Shown here piece by piece: positions 5,241 through 5,286 of a DNA stretch of 5,286 nt. Origin of the DNA: an uncultured Collinsella sp. (GTDB lineage Bacteria > Actinomycetota > Coriobacteriia > Coriobacteriales > Coriobacteriaceae); assembly GCA_959599635.1 (NCBI GenBank), contig CAUGJN010000128.1:1-5286 (forward strand), written 5' to 3'. Numbering within the stretch: the first letter of the stretch is position 1; every line of letters begins with the position of its first letter. Below the pieces are notes generated by a model that saw only the letters and a list, made by a program, of their open reading frames with translations, was not told the origin of the DNA and ran no database searches. The translations under genes were made by a program, and so were the position numbers.

Positions 5241-5286
5241 CGGAAACCTCCACGGTCTGGACGGTAGTCTTGGACGGCAAAAAACG
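5233..5286 (-). CDS. C-terminal end of upstream operon gene (possibly AmaP-like), partial
   Basis: The last 17 codons of a minus-strand frame, RFLPSKTTVQTVEVSGE, end in TGA at 5235-5233, which overlaps the DUF2273 start by 8 nt. The codons (GTC, CAG, ACC, GTG, GAG) fit the local coding style. Position immediately before DUF2273 and asp23 would suit the membrane anchor AmaP or another Asp23 paralogue, but the fragment has no diagnostic motif. A second frame (FFAVQDYRPDRGGFR, stop TGA at 5239-5237) is also open, so the frame choice is a judgement on codon use. Confidence 0.45.
   Translation of the reverse strand, partial: RFLPSKTTVQTVEVSGE
5247..5251 (-). promoter_or_regulatory. Ribosome binding site supporting the GTG start of the DUF2273 gene
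   Basis: GGAGG lies 6 nt before GTG at 5240-5238 and sits inside the end of the upstream reading frame. No ATG occurs in frame between here and residue 49, so the GTG is the only start that keeps the polar N-terminal region. Confidence 0.7.

Overview
The window is a GC-rich stretch of a bacterial chromosome. Codon use, a paired DUF2273/Asp23 envelope-stress module, a YitT-family protein and a zinc-ribbon membrane protein together suggest a gut actinobacterium of the Coriobacteriia, most likely Collinsella-like. This taxonomic guess is inference from gene style, not a database match. No rRNA, tRNA, CRISPR array, insertion sequence or phage gene is visible.

Layout. (1) 22-1485, plus strand: a complete M20D-type metallopeptidase/amidohydrolase with an unusual Ala-rich, charged C-terminal tail. 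(2) 1486-1616: a convergent intergenic region holding a 16-bp perfect-stem bidirectional terminator and a separate hairpin element. (3) 1617-2900, minus: a double-CxxC zinc-ribbon, multi-pass membrane protein (DUF4013-like) ending in a Pro/Glu/Ala repeat tail. (4) 2901-3050: a short leader with inverted repeats. (5) 3051-4073, minus: a YitT-family membrane protein (DUF161 plus DUF2179). (6) 4074-4296: the yitT promoter region, a terminator and a second copy of the hairpin element. (7) 4297-5286, minus: an operon of a partial upstream gene, a DUF2273 small membrane protein and an Asp23/Gls24 protein with a very acidic N-terminus.

How the genes work together. The minus-strand cluster at the right end looks like a translationally coupled Asp23 envelope-stress operon: the partial gene overlaps the GTG start of the DUF2273 gene by 8 nt, and asp23 follows 44 bp later. 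It ends in its own hairpin terminator, so yitT is probably transcribed separately. The zinc-ribbon protein, yitT and the Asp23 module all act at or near the membrane but show no direct pathway link. The M20 enzyme is a stand-alone cytosolic hydrolase at the end of a plus-strand unit that begins before the window.

The most noteworthy observation is a pair of related hairpin elements, at 1576-1608 and 4246-4282. Each has a 13-nt loop with a shared GGGAC core and stems whose differences are mostly compensatory. Each sits in the same orientation between a minus-strand stop codon and a GC-rich terminator. They look like two members of a dispersed palindromic repeat or structured 3'-UTR family.
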